Shown here in pieces: positions 36,673-46,784 of a DNA stretch of 64,000 nucleotides. The stretch covers positions 3,658,001 to 3,722,000 of the forward strand of contig AP025763.1 in NCBI GenBank assembly GCA_027943745.1, read 5' to 3'. How positions within the stretch are numbered: position 1 is the first letter of the stretch; every line of letters begins with the position of its first letter. Source of the stretch: Neptuniibacter victor (GTDB lineage: Bacteria > Pseudomonadota > Gammaproteobacteria > Pseudomonadales > Balneatricaceae). A model generated the notes under the pieces. That model did no database searches and was not told the origin of the DNA. It saw only the letters and a program-made list of their open reading frames with translations. A program made the position numbers and the translations under genes.

Positions 36673-38682
36673 CTAATCAAACATATCTTTCAAACTGTTC
36701 AACGTCGCTCGTCCACGTTTCTGGTTTTGTACTTGGCACTTTTCACCTTCCCCTTCGACTTCTAAATCTTCCGGTGGAAGCTCGTCTAAGAAGCGGCTCG
36801 GCATGCAATCGAGTACTTCGCCATATTGCTTCCGCTGTTTGGCCAAAGTAATAGTAAGGCAGCGTTTAGCACGTGTAATACCTACATAAGCTAATCGACG
36901 CTCCTCTTCAATATTATCAGTTTCGATGCTATTGCGATGTGGAAGTAACTCTTCCTCCATCCCCATTAAGAAGACATGAGGAAACTCGAGCCCCTTGGAT
37001 GCATGTAACGTCATCAATTGAACACGGTTTGAATCATCTTCCTCTTCCTGGCGATCCAACATATCAATTAAGACCAAACGATTGATCGCCTCCTGAATAC
37101 CAGCGTCTGGATCGTCTTCTTGTAAACGCTCCATAGTCGATTTCAAGGAGTCCATTAAGAAGTAGACGTTCTGCATCCGCTTCTCAGCCATCGCATCACT
37201 GGAGCTATTCTGTGCGATCCAGCCTTCATAATCGATGTCTCGCATCATCTCGTGTATCGCTGCGATCGGATCAGCTTGGTGACATTGGCGATAGATATGT
37301 TGCATCCAACTACAGAAACGGCGTAAACGTTCTACCGCATTCGCCGGCATGACCTGCTCTAAACCCAACTCATCACACGCGTTAAACATACTGATCTGCC
37401 GTTCAACGGAATATTGGCCTAACTTCTGAAGCGTACTTGGCCCGATTTCACGGCGTGGCAGATTAATAATACGCAGGAAAGCATTATCATCATCGGGGTT
37501 AACAAGGACTTTCAAATAACTCATCAAATCCTTAATTTCAGCCCTCGCAAAAAACGAAGTACCACCGTTAAGCTTATAAGGGACTTGGTAGTGCTGCAGC
37601 TTCATCTCCAACAATCGCGCTTGGAAATTACCGCGATAAAGGATAGCCATATCTCTGAACTGCACATTATTTCGCAGATGAATGTCCAGTGCTTCGGTAG
37701 CAATACGGTCGCACTCAGCATCTTCATTACGAGTATGGATGACACGGATAGGATCGCCCATCCCCATTTCACTCCACAATGTTTTTTCATACACGTGAGG
37801 GTTATTGGCGATTAGCGTATTGGCCGCTTTAAGAATCCGACTCGTTGAGCGGTAATTTTGCTCAAGCTTTACCACTTTTAAGCTTGGGTAATCGGTTTCT
37901 AACTGCACTAAGTTTTCTGGACGCGCACCTCGCCATGCATAGATCGACTGATCATCGTCGCCTACCACCGTCAATGCACCACGATACCCAACCAACTGTC
38001 TCACTAAGCGGTATTGCGAGAGGTTGGTATCCTGATACTCATCCACTAGCAGATAGCGTAACCGGTTTTGCCAGCGCTCCAATACTTGCGGATGCTCTTC
38101 AAATAAACGTACCGGTATTAATATCAGGTCATCAAAATCGACCGCATTGTAGGCACGCAAATGCTGCTCATAAACCTCATACGCCCGAGCGCATAAAATA
38201 TCTTGTGGTAGCTCTGACGATGCTAATGCTTGAGCAGGCGTTAGCATCTCATTTTTCCAACTAGAGATCTGATTCTGTACTACATCAACTTGGTCGCTTT
38301 CCTCATTGTTCTGCAACATTAAGTCTTTTAATAACGCCTTCGTATCTTGATCATCAAAAATAGAAAAGCCCGGTTTAAAGCCTAAAGTTTTATGCTCTCT
38401 ACGAATAATGGTCAGGCCTAAATTATGAAACGTAGCCACCGTCAGACCTTTACCCGTACCGCCCTCTAGTAAGGCGTTAACACGCTCTTTCATCTCGCGA
38501 GACGCTTTATTGGTAAAGGTCACCGCAGCAATATTACGACCGGCAATACCGCACTTATTAATTAAGTACGCAATTTTTCGCGTGATTACACTTGTCTTAC
38601 CTGATCCCGCGCCCGCCAAAACCAATAATGGACCGCCAATATATTCCACCGCTTCTTTCTGACGTGGGTTTAATCGAGACAT
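36673..38682 (-). CDS. rep: ATP-dependent DNA helicase Rep
   Basis: A 669-residue SF1A helicase, near the E. coli Rep length of 673. Seen are AGAGSGKTSVIT (Walker A), TFTNKASREM, DEYQDTN, VGDDDQSIYAWRGA, QNYRSTSRIL, the LMTLHASKGLEF motif and YVGITRAKR. It unwinds 3'-to-5' and helps replication forks pass protein roadblocks. The N-terminal 100 residues match Rep more than UvrD. It is monocistronic and convergent with cytochrome c5, a common gammaproteobacterial arrangement. Confidence 0.95.
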   Translation of the reverse strand: MSRLNPRQKEAVEYIGGPLLVLAGAGSGKTSVITRKIAYLINKCGIAGRNIAAVTFTNKASREMKERVNALLEGGTGKGLTVATFHNLGLTIIRREHKTLGFKPGFSIFDDQDTKALLKDLMLQNNEESDQVDVVQNQISSWKNEMLTPAQALASSELPQDILCARAYEVYEQHLRAYNAVDFDDLILIPVRLFEEHPQVLERWQNRLRYLLVDEYQDTNLSQYRLVRQLVGYRGALTVVGDDDQSIYAWRGARPENLVQLETDYPSLKVVKLEQNYRSTSRILKAANTLIANNPHVYEKTLWSEMGMGDPIRVIHTRNEDAECDRIATEALDIHLRNNVQFRDMAILYRGNFQARLLEMKLQHYQVPYKLNGGTSFFARAEIKDLMSYLKVLVNPDDDNAFLRIINLPRREIGPSTLQKLGQYSVERQISMFNACDELGLEQVMPANAVERLRRFCSWMQHIYRQCHQADPIAAIHEMMRDIDYEGWIAQNSSSDAMAEKRMQNVYFLMDSLKSTMERLQEDDPDAGIQEAINRLVLIDMLDRQEEEDDSNRVQLMTLHASKGLEFPHVFLMGMEEELLPHRNSIETDNIEEERRLAYVGITRAKRCLTITLAKQRKQYGEVLDCMPSRFLDELPPEDLEVEGEGEKCQVQNQKRGRATLNSLKDMFD

Positions 38683-38865
38683 TCTTTAAAAAACCTTCAA
38701 AAAAGACTAAAGCTTAGCTATACCAAGCCGAGATAGTATCTATACGATTCGGGTAGAACCGCTCAAAAAAAGCAGATAACCTATTGATATATATAAATTA
38801 AAACAAACGTTTGAATATATTTATAGGAATGGTAGTCTGCATCGTAGAATTATAAAAAGTAATTA

Positions 38866-38927
38866 TGACACGAAAAAATTTACAGGGAGACACCCCCTGG
38901 TAAATTTGTGTCTGTTTAACCGTGTCA
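38866..38927 (+). promoter_or_regulatory. Structured leader of a GGDEF/EAL gene
   Basis: An inner hairpin pairs AAATTTACAGGG (38876-38887) with CCCTGGTAAATTT (38895-38907; one bulged G). An outer pair TGACACG (38866-38872) with CGTGTCA (38921-38927) encloses it. A second GTGTC at 38908-38912 competes for the same left arm, so two folds are possible. The start codon is at 38945. Confidence 0.5.
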
Positions 38928-38944
38928 CACTGGGGAAGTAAGCG

Positions 38945-40681
38945 ATGCGCTCAGCGCTGCGGCAGTTACCCGATAAGCACAAGAAGATTCTGTTGATCGA
39001 TAGCAATCAACAAGATCAAAGCAGGCTTCAGCCGATATTAGAGCAATACCCTCTATATCAGCTTACTCGCTGTAACGACCATGTAGAAGCGATGATGCTT
39101 TTGCAGGAATCCCCTGTTGATTTTATTTTTCTCAGTTGCTGCTGCAGCCCTCTACCCTGTCCTACCGTTATTTCTGATCTACATCAGTATCAACCGCATA
39201 CACCGATTATTGCATTAAGCTCAACCATCAGTGAAGAACAAGGGCAAAAACTCATCGAGGCTAAGGCCACCGATTTCCTATCAACAGAGAACATTAGTGC
39301 CGACACACTTTTACGTACACTAAGACACGCAGAGCTAACGACAAAACAAAACACAGAGATAGAGTTACTTCGCCATTCGGATACGCTAACACCGGTAGGC
39401 AATCGGCAATTTTTTTATCTCACCCTGTTACATAAACTAAACTCTCTCATTGACCAGAAGAGCCAGCTTGCTCTTATCACCATTGACCTAGATGATTTTC
39501 GTAAATTCAACACTCGCCACGGCTTTAGTGTGGGTGACGAAATTGTTTTGGAGATGGGCAAACGCATTCAAGAGAGCATCCAACGCGATGATATCGTTTC
39601 GCGACTAGGCAGCGATGAATTTGCCATTATTCAAGAGATCCCTAAAGATCAAGATCTTCATCAAACGGTAAAGCAACAACTCGCTCAGCTGATTACGTCA
39701 CTTCAAGAACCCTATGCACATCATCATACTCACACCCATCTAAATTGCAGTATTGGTGTTGTATTAGCGCCTGAGCATGGTAGCGAAGTAGATCTACTCA
39801 CTAAGCGTGCAAGCTTAGCGCGTCTTAAAGCAAAGCAGATACATGGCTGCAGTTACTCTATATACCGGCCTGGCATGGAGATCGCTGGAGAAGAGGCTAA
39901 ATCAGGGTTAGAAGCAGAACTAATGACCGCTCTTAGAGCAGAGCAGTTCGAACTATTCTATCAACCCCGTATAGACTTACGTTCAGGCAAGATTGTGGGG
40001 GCAGAGGCTCTTATTCGCTGGCGCCACCCTACTCGCGGTTTGATTATGCCTGGCGACTTTATTCCCATCAGTGAGAACAATGGGTTAATCGTACCGATCG
40101 GTTATTGGACAATTCACCAAGCCGGGTTACACCTTAAAGAGCTTGCACAAGAGGGGATTCACATTGACCGATTAGGAGTCAACCTATCCTTCCGACAATT
40201 TAAAGATGAGATGCTCGTTGACACTATAAAGCGGATCATCAATAAAGAAACGATAGATACATCAGTGATCGAATTCGAACTCACTGAATCGGCTATTTTC
40301 AACGATGAAGAGCACGTTCGTAACTGTCTTGATTCCCTAGCAGAAGAGGGAGTCACTTTTTCATTAGACGACTTTGGCACCGGCTACTCCTCCTTCTCTC
40401 TTTTACATAAACTGCCAATCAGTGCACTAAAAGTTGACCGGTCTTTTGTTAGTCAGGTCAATGACTCATCTGAAGCGGCTGAGATCGTTCGCTCTATCAT
40501 CAGCCTCGCACAAAACATGAACATCAAAGTGATTGCCGAGGGTGTTGAGACTCGAGAACAACTCGACTTCCTCATAAAATATGATTGCGATGAGATTCAA
40601 GGCTATTTTTACAGTCCTCCGGTTTGTTTTAATGACTTTAAACGCATGCTTCCCAAAAACCCTCCTCTCCCCTCAACGTAA
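38945..40681 (+). CDS. Pseudo-receiver / GGDEF / EAL protein
   Basis: A 578-residue soluble protein. The first ~125 residues have the receiver fold (ILLIDSNQQDQ start), but the phospho-acceptor strand reads FIFLSCCCSP with no Asp, so phosphorylation is unlikely. The GGDEF domain (about 145-300) has GSDEF in place of GGDEF, probably weak or inactive, perhaps GTP-binding. The EAL domain (about 320-570) is intact: GAEALIRW, LDDFGTGYSS and AEGVET. Net phosphodiesterase activity on c-di-GMP is inferred. Ribosome site GGGGAAG. Its 3' end overlaps the convergent comM by nine bases. Confidence 0.9.
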   Translation: MRSALRQLPDKHKKILLIDSNQQDQSRLQPILEQYPLYQLTRCNDHVEAMMLLQESPVDFIFLSCCCSPLPCPTVISDLHQYQPHTPIIALSSTISEEQGQKLIEAKATDFLSTENISADTLLRTLRHAELTTKQNTEIELLRHSDTLTPVGNRQFFYLTLLHKLNSLIDQKSQLALITIDLDDFRKFNTRHGFSVGDEIVLEMGKRIQESIQRDDIVSRLGSDEFAIIQEIPKDQDLHQTVKQQLAQLITSLQEPYAHHHTHTHLNCSIGVVLAPEHGSEVDLLTKRASLARLKAKQIHGCSYSIYRPGMEIAGEEAKSGLEAELMTALRAEQFELFYQPRIDLRSGKIVGAEALIRWRHPTRGLIMPGDFIPISENNGLIVPIGYWTIHQAGLHLKELAQEGIHIDRLGVNLSFRQFKDEMLVDTIKRIINKETIDTSVIEFELTESAIFNDEEHVRNCLDSLAEEGVTFSLDDFGTGYSSFSLLHKLPISALKVDRSFVSQVNDSSEAAEIVRSIISLAQNMNIKVIAEGVETREQLDFLIKYDCDEIQGYFYSPPVCFNDFKRMLPKNPPLPST

Positions 40682-42187
40682 CGACTTTCTCGCAGATACC
40701 CGATAACTTAACGCCTCCAATAGATGAGCCCGTTCAACCTTTTCAAGCCCCGCTAAATCAGCAATCGTCCGAGACACCCTAAGCACGCGATGGTAGGCGC
40801 GAGCTGACAGCTGTAATTTTTCAAGCGCTTGGACCAACATCTCTTTATCACCATCATCAATACAGCAAATTTCCTCGAGTAACTTACCCTCCAACAGCTG
40901 ATTAGGCAGATTCTGCCTCGCCAGCTGACACCGCCTTGATGCTGCGACCCTTTCCCGGACCTGGACACTACTTTCAGCATTTTCACTATAACCAACCAGC
41001 TCTTTCTGCGATAAACTCTGTACGGTTAACTGCAGATCGATACGATCTAATAAAGGCCCAGACACTTTTGCTTGATAGCGGCGCACTTGATCAGGGCTAC
41101 AGTGACAACGTTCGGTCCCATCTGCAAAATAACCGCAAGGGCATGGGTTCATAGCTGCCACCAATTGAAATCTAGCTGGAAAGACCGATTGTCTCGCAGC
41201 TCGGGAGATCAATATCTCCCCGGATTCGATCGGCTCACGCAAAACTTCTAATACCTTACGGCTAAACTCAGGCAACTCATCCAAAAACAATATCCCTTGA
41301 TGAGCCAACGAGATCTCCCCAGGTTTTGGATTCCCTCCGCCGCCAACCAGTGCAACGGATGAAGCCGTATGATGTGGCGCACGAAAAGGGCGCGCCCATA
41401 CGGGCTCTTCCCCATGCGTAGATTGAGCAATAGAATGAATAGAGGCGACTTGCAAACATTCTGCTTCGGTCATCTCCGGTAACAAACCCGGTAAACGATT
41501 GGCCAGCATGCTTTTACCACTGCCGGGAGGCCCGACCAGCAATAAGTTATGCGAACCGGCTGCGGCAATTTCCAATGCCCTTTTCGCTTGTAGCTGGCCT
41601 TTAACATCACTTAAATCGGGGTACATGCTTGAAAGGCAAGGTTGTGTATAACTCGATGAAACGGCGGCAATCAACCGTTCAGACTTCAGATGCGCGCACA
41701 CATCCAAAAGATGAACGGCCGGAAAAACATCCAAATTTGAGGCTAATGCAGCATCCTGCTGATTCGCTATCGGAAGCAGTAGCCCCCTCCCTACTTGGCA
41801 ACAGGCTAAAGCGACAGGTAGGACCCCAGCAACACGTCTTAACTCACCTGAGAGCGCCAACTCACCAATAAGCTCAACGCTCTCTAAAGACTTCACAGGC
41901 AGCTGAGCACTCGCTGCTAAAATCCCTATAGCGATCGCCAAATCGTAGCGACCACCCTCTTTAGGCAAATCAGCAGGCGCGAGATTAACGGTAATTCGAC
42001 GTTGCGGAAAATCATAACCAGAATTGATTAGCGCGCTGCGAACGCGTTCTCTACTTTCTTTTACCGCTGTTTCAGGCAAGCCGACAATAGAAAAACTAGG
42101 CAGGCCGCCTGAAAGGTGAACTTCAACGGTTACAAGCGGAGCATCAATGCCCACTTGTGCCCGTGTATAGGCGATTGCGAGTGACAT
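40673..42187 (-). CDS. comM: YifB/ComM-family Mg-chelatase-like AAA+ ATPase
   Basis: A 504-residue protein, full length for the family. The N-terminal ChlI-like domain (GLPETAVKESRERVRSAL) is followed by an AAA+ core with GPPGSGKSMLANRLPG, LFLDELPEF and a C-rich MNPCPCGYF stretch, and a C-terminal helical lid. ComM is a hexameric branch-migration helicase that promotes integration of divergent DNA during natural transformation; many non-competent species also carry it. Monocistronic on the minus strand. Confidence 0.93.
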   Translation of the reverse strand: MSLAIAYTRAQVGIDAPLVTVEVHLSGGLPSFSIVGLPETAVKESRERVRSALINSGYDFPQRRITVNLAPADLPKEGGRYDLAIAIGILAASAQLPVKSLESVELIGELALSGELRRVAGVLPVALACCQVGRGLLLPIANQQDAALASNLDVFPAVHLLDVCAHLKSERLIAAVSSSYTQPCLSSMYPDLSDVKGQLQAKRALEIAAAGSHNLLLVGPPGSGKSMLANRLPGLLPEMTEAECLQVASIHSIAQSTHGEEPVWARPFRAPHHTASSVALVGGGGNPKPGEISLAHQGILFLDELPEFSRKVLEVLREPIESGEILISRAARQSVFPARFQLVAAMNPCPCGYFADGTERCHCSPDQVRRYQAKVSGPLLDRIDLQLTVQSLSQKELVGYSENAESSVQVRERVAASRRCQLARQNLPNQLLEGKLLEEICCIDDGDKEMLVQALEKLQLSARAYHRVLRVSRTIADLAGLEKVERAHLLEALSYRVSARKSLR

Positions 42188-42237
42188 AAGCTTCCATCCT
42201 TGGAAGGGAATAATTGTGTTTAAAGGTATTTAATCGA

Positions 42238-43887
42238 TCAATGTTCGACAGAAAGGTGCTCTAGCAGCTGCTGCAAAGTCAATGGTAGGCCAAAATAACG
42301 GCCCTGCATTAGCATACAACCCTGCCCCATCAACTGCCCTCGCTGACCTGCGGTACTAACACCATCAGCTAACACTTCAATATCTAATTTATCAGCCATA
42401 TCCAATACAGTATCTACTATTTTTTGCCTACCTTCATCACTACTCATGGTCACCACAAGTTCGGCATCCAATTTAATCACATCTGGCTGAATATCTTTTA
42501 ACTGCTCTAGAGCGGGGCTCTCACAAGCAAAACCACTGATCGATAAAAGTGCGTCACTGGTTAACAGATCAAACAGCTCGCCCTCTTTTTCAAGCGCGGT
42601 ATGTATATCAACATCGATCATCAAACGGCCTGCCTGCTGATATTGATTAAGCTGCGAAACCCAACGCTGAACTTTCTCTTTACTATGCAACTGCTGCGAT
42701 TCCATTCTAAAGGAGATAAACCGCAAATCAGGAAAGCGCTCCCACACAACATTAAGCGCTTGTAACTCTTGATCAATCCATTGCTCATACTGGTCTAACG
42801 ATTCAGGGTTTTCCATCAACGCCGAAAAATCTGAGAAAGGAACTTGCCCCAATTCAGGGTGAAGCCAAGAGGGACGAGCATGAACGGCGACCACCTGGTG
42901 GCTATAAATACTATAAACAGGAAGGTAGGTCATTTGGATTTGATTGCTGACAAGGGCCGTAACAAGATCTTCTTCGCGGAGGATCTGTGGCCCCTTGCTG
43001 CGCTCCATCAATTCGCTATAAACACGGAAGGTGTTTCGCCCACCCTGCTTTGCAGCATACATCGCCACATCCGCTTTTTTCACCAGATCTTTGCCCCGTT
43101 TGGCATGCTCTGGATAGACAGAGATACCGACACTGCCACTAATAAAGATCTCTCGATGGTCGACAAAAATGCCGTGTGACAGTTGATCAACGACTCGCTG
43201 AGCCACTTTGATCGCTGATTCAATTCCGTCGACTGCAGGCAGCATCATAACAAATTCATCACTGCTTAAACGCGCCAGCGCATCCTCGCCTCTAACTACA
43301 GAACCTAACCGACGAGCCACTTCTTGCAGAAGGCTATCACCAACCGCACGTCCCAAGTTATCGTTTATCCATTTAAAGCGATCCAGATCCACCAGCATAA
43401 TGGCTATCTGCTCGTTTTCTGCTTCACACTTTTCCAATCGGTTATTCAGAATATCTTGAAACATATCCCAATTTGGCAGATGAGTGAGTTCATCATATTG
43501 CGCAAAATGAGCAAGCTCCTGACTGTTAGATTTAAGTTTACTAATATTAAAAAACTGAGCGATATACCCTGTAGGCTTGCCCGATTGATCGGTCATTTTA
43601 ATAACATTAAACCACGCGGGATAAACGGAACCATTTTTATGACGATTCCACAATTCGCCTTGCCATGCCCCCGCACCATTTAGCTCAAGCCATACATTTT
43701 CATAGAAGTCTTCAGCTAATTCACCCGCGCTTAACACGCTAGGGTTTTGACCTAAAATATCTTCACTTGAATAACCCGAAACATGTTCAAAAGCGGGATT
43801 TACCTGAATAATATTATTATCGAGGTCCGTTACCATGACCGCTTGCGGTGAACCTTGGAACAACTGCTGTTGGATATGCCCTATCAT
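42238..43887 (-). CDS. PAS / degenerate GGDEF / degenerate EAL protein
   Basis: A 549-residue protein. The PAS domain (about 8-120, with FEHVSGYSSEDILGQNPS) resembles FAD or haem-binding PAS domains but no ligand residue is certain. GGDEF reads SSDEF (about residue 215) and EAL reads HAR (VAVHARPSW); the DDFGTGYSS loop has become ISGFACESP. Both catalytic sites appear lost, so it is likely a c-di-GMP or GTP receptor, or protein scaffold. comM lies 50 bp downstream on the same strand. Ribosome site is weak. Confidence 0.88.
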   Translation of the reverse strand: MIGHIQQQLFQGSPQAVMVTDLDNNIIQVNPAFEHVSGYSSEDILGQNPSVLSAGELAEDFYENVWLELNGAGAWQGELWNRHKNGSVYPAWFNVIKMTDQSGKPTGYIAQFFNISKLKSNSQELAHFAQYDELTHLPNWDMFQDILNNRLEKCEAENEQIAIMLVDLDRFKWINDNLGRAVGDSLLQEVARRLGSVVRGEDALARLSSDEFVMMLPAVDGIESAIKVAQRVVDQLSHGIFVDHREIFISGSVGISVYPEHAKRGKDLVKKADVAMYAAKQGGRNTFRVYSELMERSKGPQILREEDLVTALVSNQIQMTYLPVYSIYSHQVVAVHARPSWLHPELGQVPFSDFSALMENPESLDQYEQWIDQELQALNVVWERFPDLRFISFRMESQQLHSKEKVQRWVSQLNQYQQAGRLMIDVDIHTALEKEGELFDLLTSDALLSISGFACESPALEQLKDIQPDVIKLDAELVVTMSSDEGRQKIVDTVLDMADKLDIEVLADGVSTAGQRGQLMGQGCMLMQGRYFGLPLTLQQLLEHLSVEH

Positions 43888-43929
43888 GTAATACCCGCTC
43901 CGCGTTTAATGAATATCAGCCTTAAACTC

Positions 43930-44184
43930 TTATTTATCCTTGAGCAATGCGTCCAACGCTTGCAATTGTTCCTCTAACGCCTCTACTTTCTCTCTTGTTC
44001 TTAACAGCACAGCTTTCTGAGCATCAAACTCTTCCCGACTGACGATATCTAAACGGTCAAAGGTACCCTGTAACACCGCTCTTACCTGATCTTTCATAGA
44101 ATCCTGACCTGGCAGCTTAGATTCGCCAGAAAGAAGCTGGGAAAATTGCTCTGTTAACCCTTCGATAAGCTGGGAATTAATCAT
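43930..44184 (-). CDS. ubiK: Ubiquinone biosynthesis accessory factor UbiK (YqiC/BMFP family)
   Basis: An 84-residue coiled-coil protein. It has the BMFP pattern: INSQLIEGLTEQFSQLL amphipathic start, then VREEFDAQ-type (SREEFDAQKAVLLRTREKVEALE) heptads. UbiK trimers aid the UbiJ-centred quinone complex under air. ATG 44184 is preferred because GAGG lies six bases upstream; the upstream ATG and TTG overlap that site. Confidence 0.88.
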   Translation of the reverse strand: MINSQLIEGLTEQFSQLLSGESKLPGQDSMKDQVRAVLQGTFDRLDIVSREEFDAQKAVLLRTREKVEALEEQLQALDALLKDK

Positions 44185-44250
44185 TTTCATCCTCAAAAAC
44201 TAAAAAACAGCGAACTCAACTATAACAATAAAACAGCACCACACAAGTCA

Positions 44251-44265
44251 GCACCAAAATAGTGC
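44251..44265 (+). promoter_or_regulatory. NtrC-type enhancer site upstream of glnK
   Basis: GCACCAAAATAGTGC has the GCAC-N7-GTGC dyad of NtrC sites. It lies about 120 bp upstream of the sigma-54 promoter. A weaker GCACCA half site occurs at 44327. Confidence 0.65.
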
Positions 44266-44372
44266 GCAAAACAAAAACGCACCACTTTAAACGCCCCATC
44301 ATATTGCACAAAAAACAAACACTTACGCACCAATCATCGTAACCCACTAATTTAAAAGGCTTTTTAAAAAAC

Positions 44373-44388
44373 TGGCACAGCCTTCGCT
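44373..44388 (+). promoter_or_regulatory. Sigma-54 promoter of glnK-amtB
   Basis: TGGCAC, five bases, TCGCT matches the -24/-12 consensus TGGCAC-N5-TTGCW at all but one position. Start of transcription is expected near 44399. Together with the enhancer this implies induction under nitrogen limitation. Confidence 0.7.
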
Positions 44389-44426
44389 AAACCTAGAGCA
44401 GAAATCATAAATCAAACCATTACTAA

Positions 44427-44813
<387 letters not shown>

Positions 44814-44849
44814 CACCGACTTACTGATTGCTTCTGGAGGAACTAACCA

Positions 44850-46106
44850 ATGGAAGAACTACTAAATTCAACAGCCGCTGATGTTACTCAGCTAAAATAT
44901 GCACTAGATACCTTTTATTTCTTGGTATGTGGTGCCCTTGTAATGTGGATGGCCGCTGGTTTTGCCATGCTGGAAGCGGGCCTTGTCCGTGCCAAAAACA
45001 CCACTGAAATTTTGACTAAAAACATCGCACTGTATGCCATCTCATGCATTATGTATTTAGTCTGTGGCTACGCCATTATGTATGGCGGAGAATACCTCCT
45101 TTCAGGTATCACAGGTGACGGCTTCACTGGCGAAGCTGAGCCAGCAACCTATGCACCATCTGCAGATTTCTTCTTCCAGGTAGTCTTCGTTGCAACAGCA
45201 ATGTCTATCGTTTCTGGTGCAGTTGCTGAACGAATGAAGCTTTGGGCTTTCCTTGCTTTCGCTGTTGTGATGACCGGGTTTATCTATCCGATGGAAGGCT
45301 CTTGGACCTGGGGTGGCAATGCTGTATTTGGCATGTACAACTTAGGCGACCTAGGATTCTCAGATTTTGCAGGCTCCGGTATCGTTCATATGGCTGGTGC
45401 GGCAGCAGCGCTTGCAGGTGTACTTGTCCTTGGTGCTCGTAAAGGTAAATACACAAAAGATGGCGGCGTAGCAGCTATCCCAGGTGCAAACTTACCACTA
45501 GCAACGTTAGGTACATTCGTCCTATGGTTGGGTTGGTTCGGTTTCAACGGTGGTTCCGTACTAGCAACCTCCGATGTTGAAAACTCTAACGCTGTAGCAG
45601 TGGTTTTCATGAACACTAACGCAGCAGCAGCCGGTGGCGTTGTAGCAGCACTAATCGTAGCACGCATGCTATTCGGTAAAGCAGACTTAACAATGGCTCT
45701 TAACGGTGCTCTAGCCGGTCTAGTAGCGATTACAGCTGAACCATCTACTCCTACAGCACTTCAAGCAACATTATTTGGTGCGATTGGTGGTGCGTTAGTG
45801 GTATTCAGTATCTTGACGCTTGATAAGATGAAAATTGATGACCCTGTCGGTGCGATCTCTGTACATGGCGTTGTAGGTCTACTAGGTCTACTACTTGTCC
45901 CTGTAACAAATGATGGTTCATCTTTCTCTGGTCAGATTATCGGTGCCCTTACAATCTTCGGTTGGGTATTCGTAACAAGCATGATCGTTTGGTTAGCAAT
46001 TAAAGCGGTGATGGGTGTACGAGTTTCTGAAGAAGAAGAGTATGAAGGTGTAGATATTTCTGAATGCGGTATGGAAGCATACCCAGAATTTACATCAGCG
46101 AAATAA
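44850..46106 (+). CDS. amtB: Ammonium transporter AmtB
   Basis: A 418-residue Amt/Rh channel with about eleven transmembrane helices. Conserved stretches include AGFAMLEAGLVRAKN, GNAVFGMYNLGDLGFSDFAGSGIVHMAG in part, FVLWLGWFGFNGGS and the ISVHGVVGLLG segment. The twin pore histidines are in the HMAG and SVHGVVG motifs. It imports ammonium and is gated by GlnK. Ribosome site TGGAGGA is strong; a terminator follows at 46124. Confidence 0.96.
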   Translation: MEELLNSTAADVTQLKYALDTFYFLVCGALVMWMAAGFAMLEAGLVRAKNTTEILTKNIALYAISCIMYLVCGYAIMYGGEYLLSGITGDGFTGEAEPATYAPSADFFFQVVFVATAMSIVSGAVAERMKLWAFLAFAVVMTGFIYPMEGSWTWGGNAVFGMYNLGDLGFSDFAGSGIVHMAGAAAALAGVLVLGARKGKYTKDGGVAAIPGANLPLATLGTFVLWLGWFGFNGGSVLATSDVENSNAVAVVFMNTNAAAAGGVVAALIVARMLFGKADLTMALNGALAGLVAITAEPSTPTALQATLFGAIGGALVVFSILTLDKMKIDDPVGAISVHGVVGLLGLLLVPVTNDGSSFSGQIIGALTIFGWVFVTSMIVWLAIKAVMGVRVSEEEEYEGVDISECGMEAYPEFTSAK

Positions 46107-46123
46107 TAATATCGCTTCGCTTT

Positions 46124-46150
46124 AAAAAGGGTGCTTTTGCACCCTTTTTT
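46124..46150 (+). terminator. Terminator of glnK-amtB
   Basis: AAAAAGGGTGC, TTTT loop, GCACCC and six Ts. It separates amtB from the second PII gene. Confidence 0.92.
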
Positions 46151-46193
46151 CATTATTAGCCACCGATTATTTACCTAACCGACCAACAATCTC

Positions 46194-46646
<453 letters not shown>

Positions 46647-46665
46647 CTTGTCAGCAAATTTCAAT

Positions 46666-46690
46666 AAGCACCTTTTTAGGTGCTTTTTTT
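46666..46690 (+). terminator. Terminator of the second PII gene
   Basis: AAGCACCT, TTTT loop, AGGTGCTT and a T-run, 20 bases after the stop. Confidence 0.9.
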
Positions 46691-46784
46691 GTTTAAACAC
46701 AACAAAATACTGCACCAGATCAAACAAACAAAAATCACAAAAGCGCACAATACAAGGCCTATAAGGCCTAATTAAAACAAAAAT

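Noticed and set aside
38866-38927. c-di-GMP (GEMM) riboswitch
   Set aside because: The stems do not contain the GEMM core motifs or a GNRA tetraloop/receptor; only a generic structured leader is claimed.
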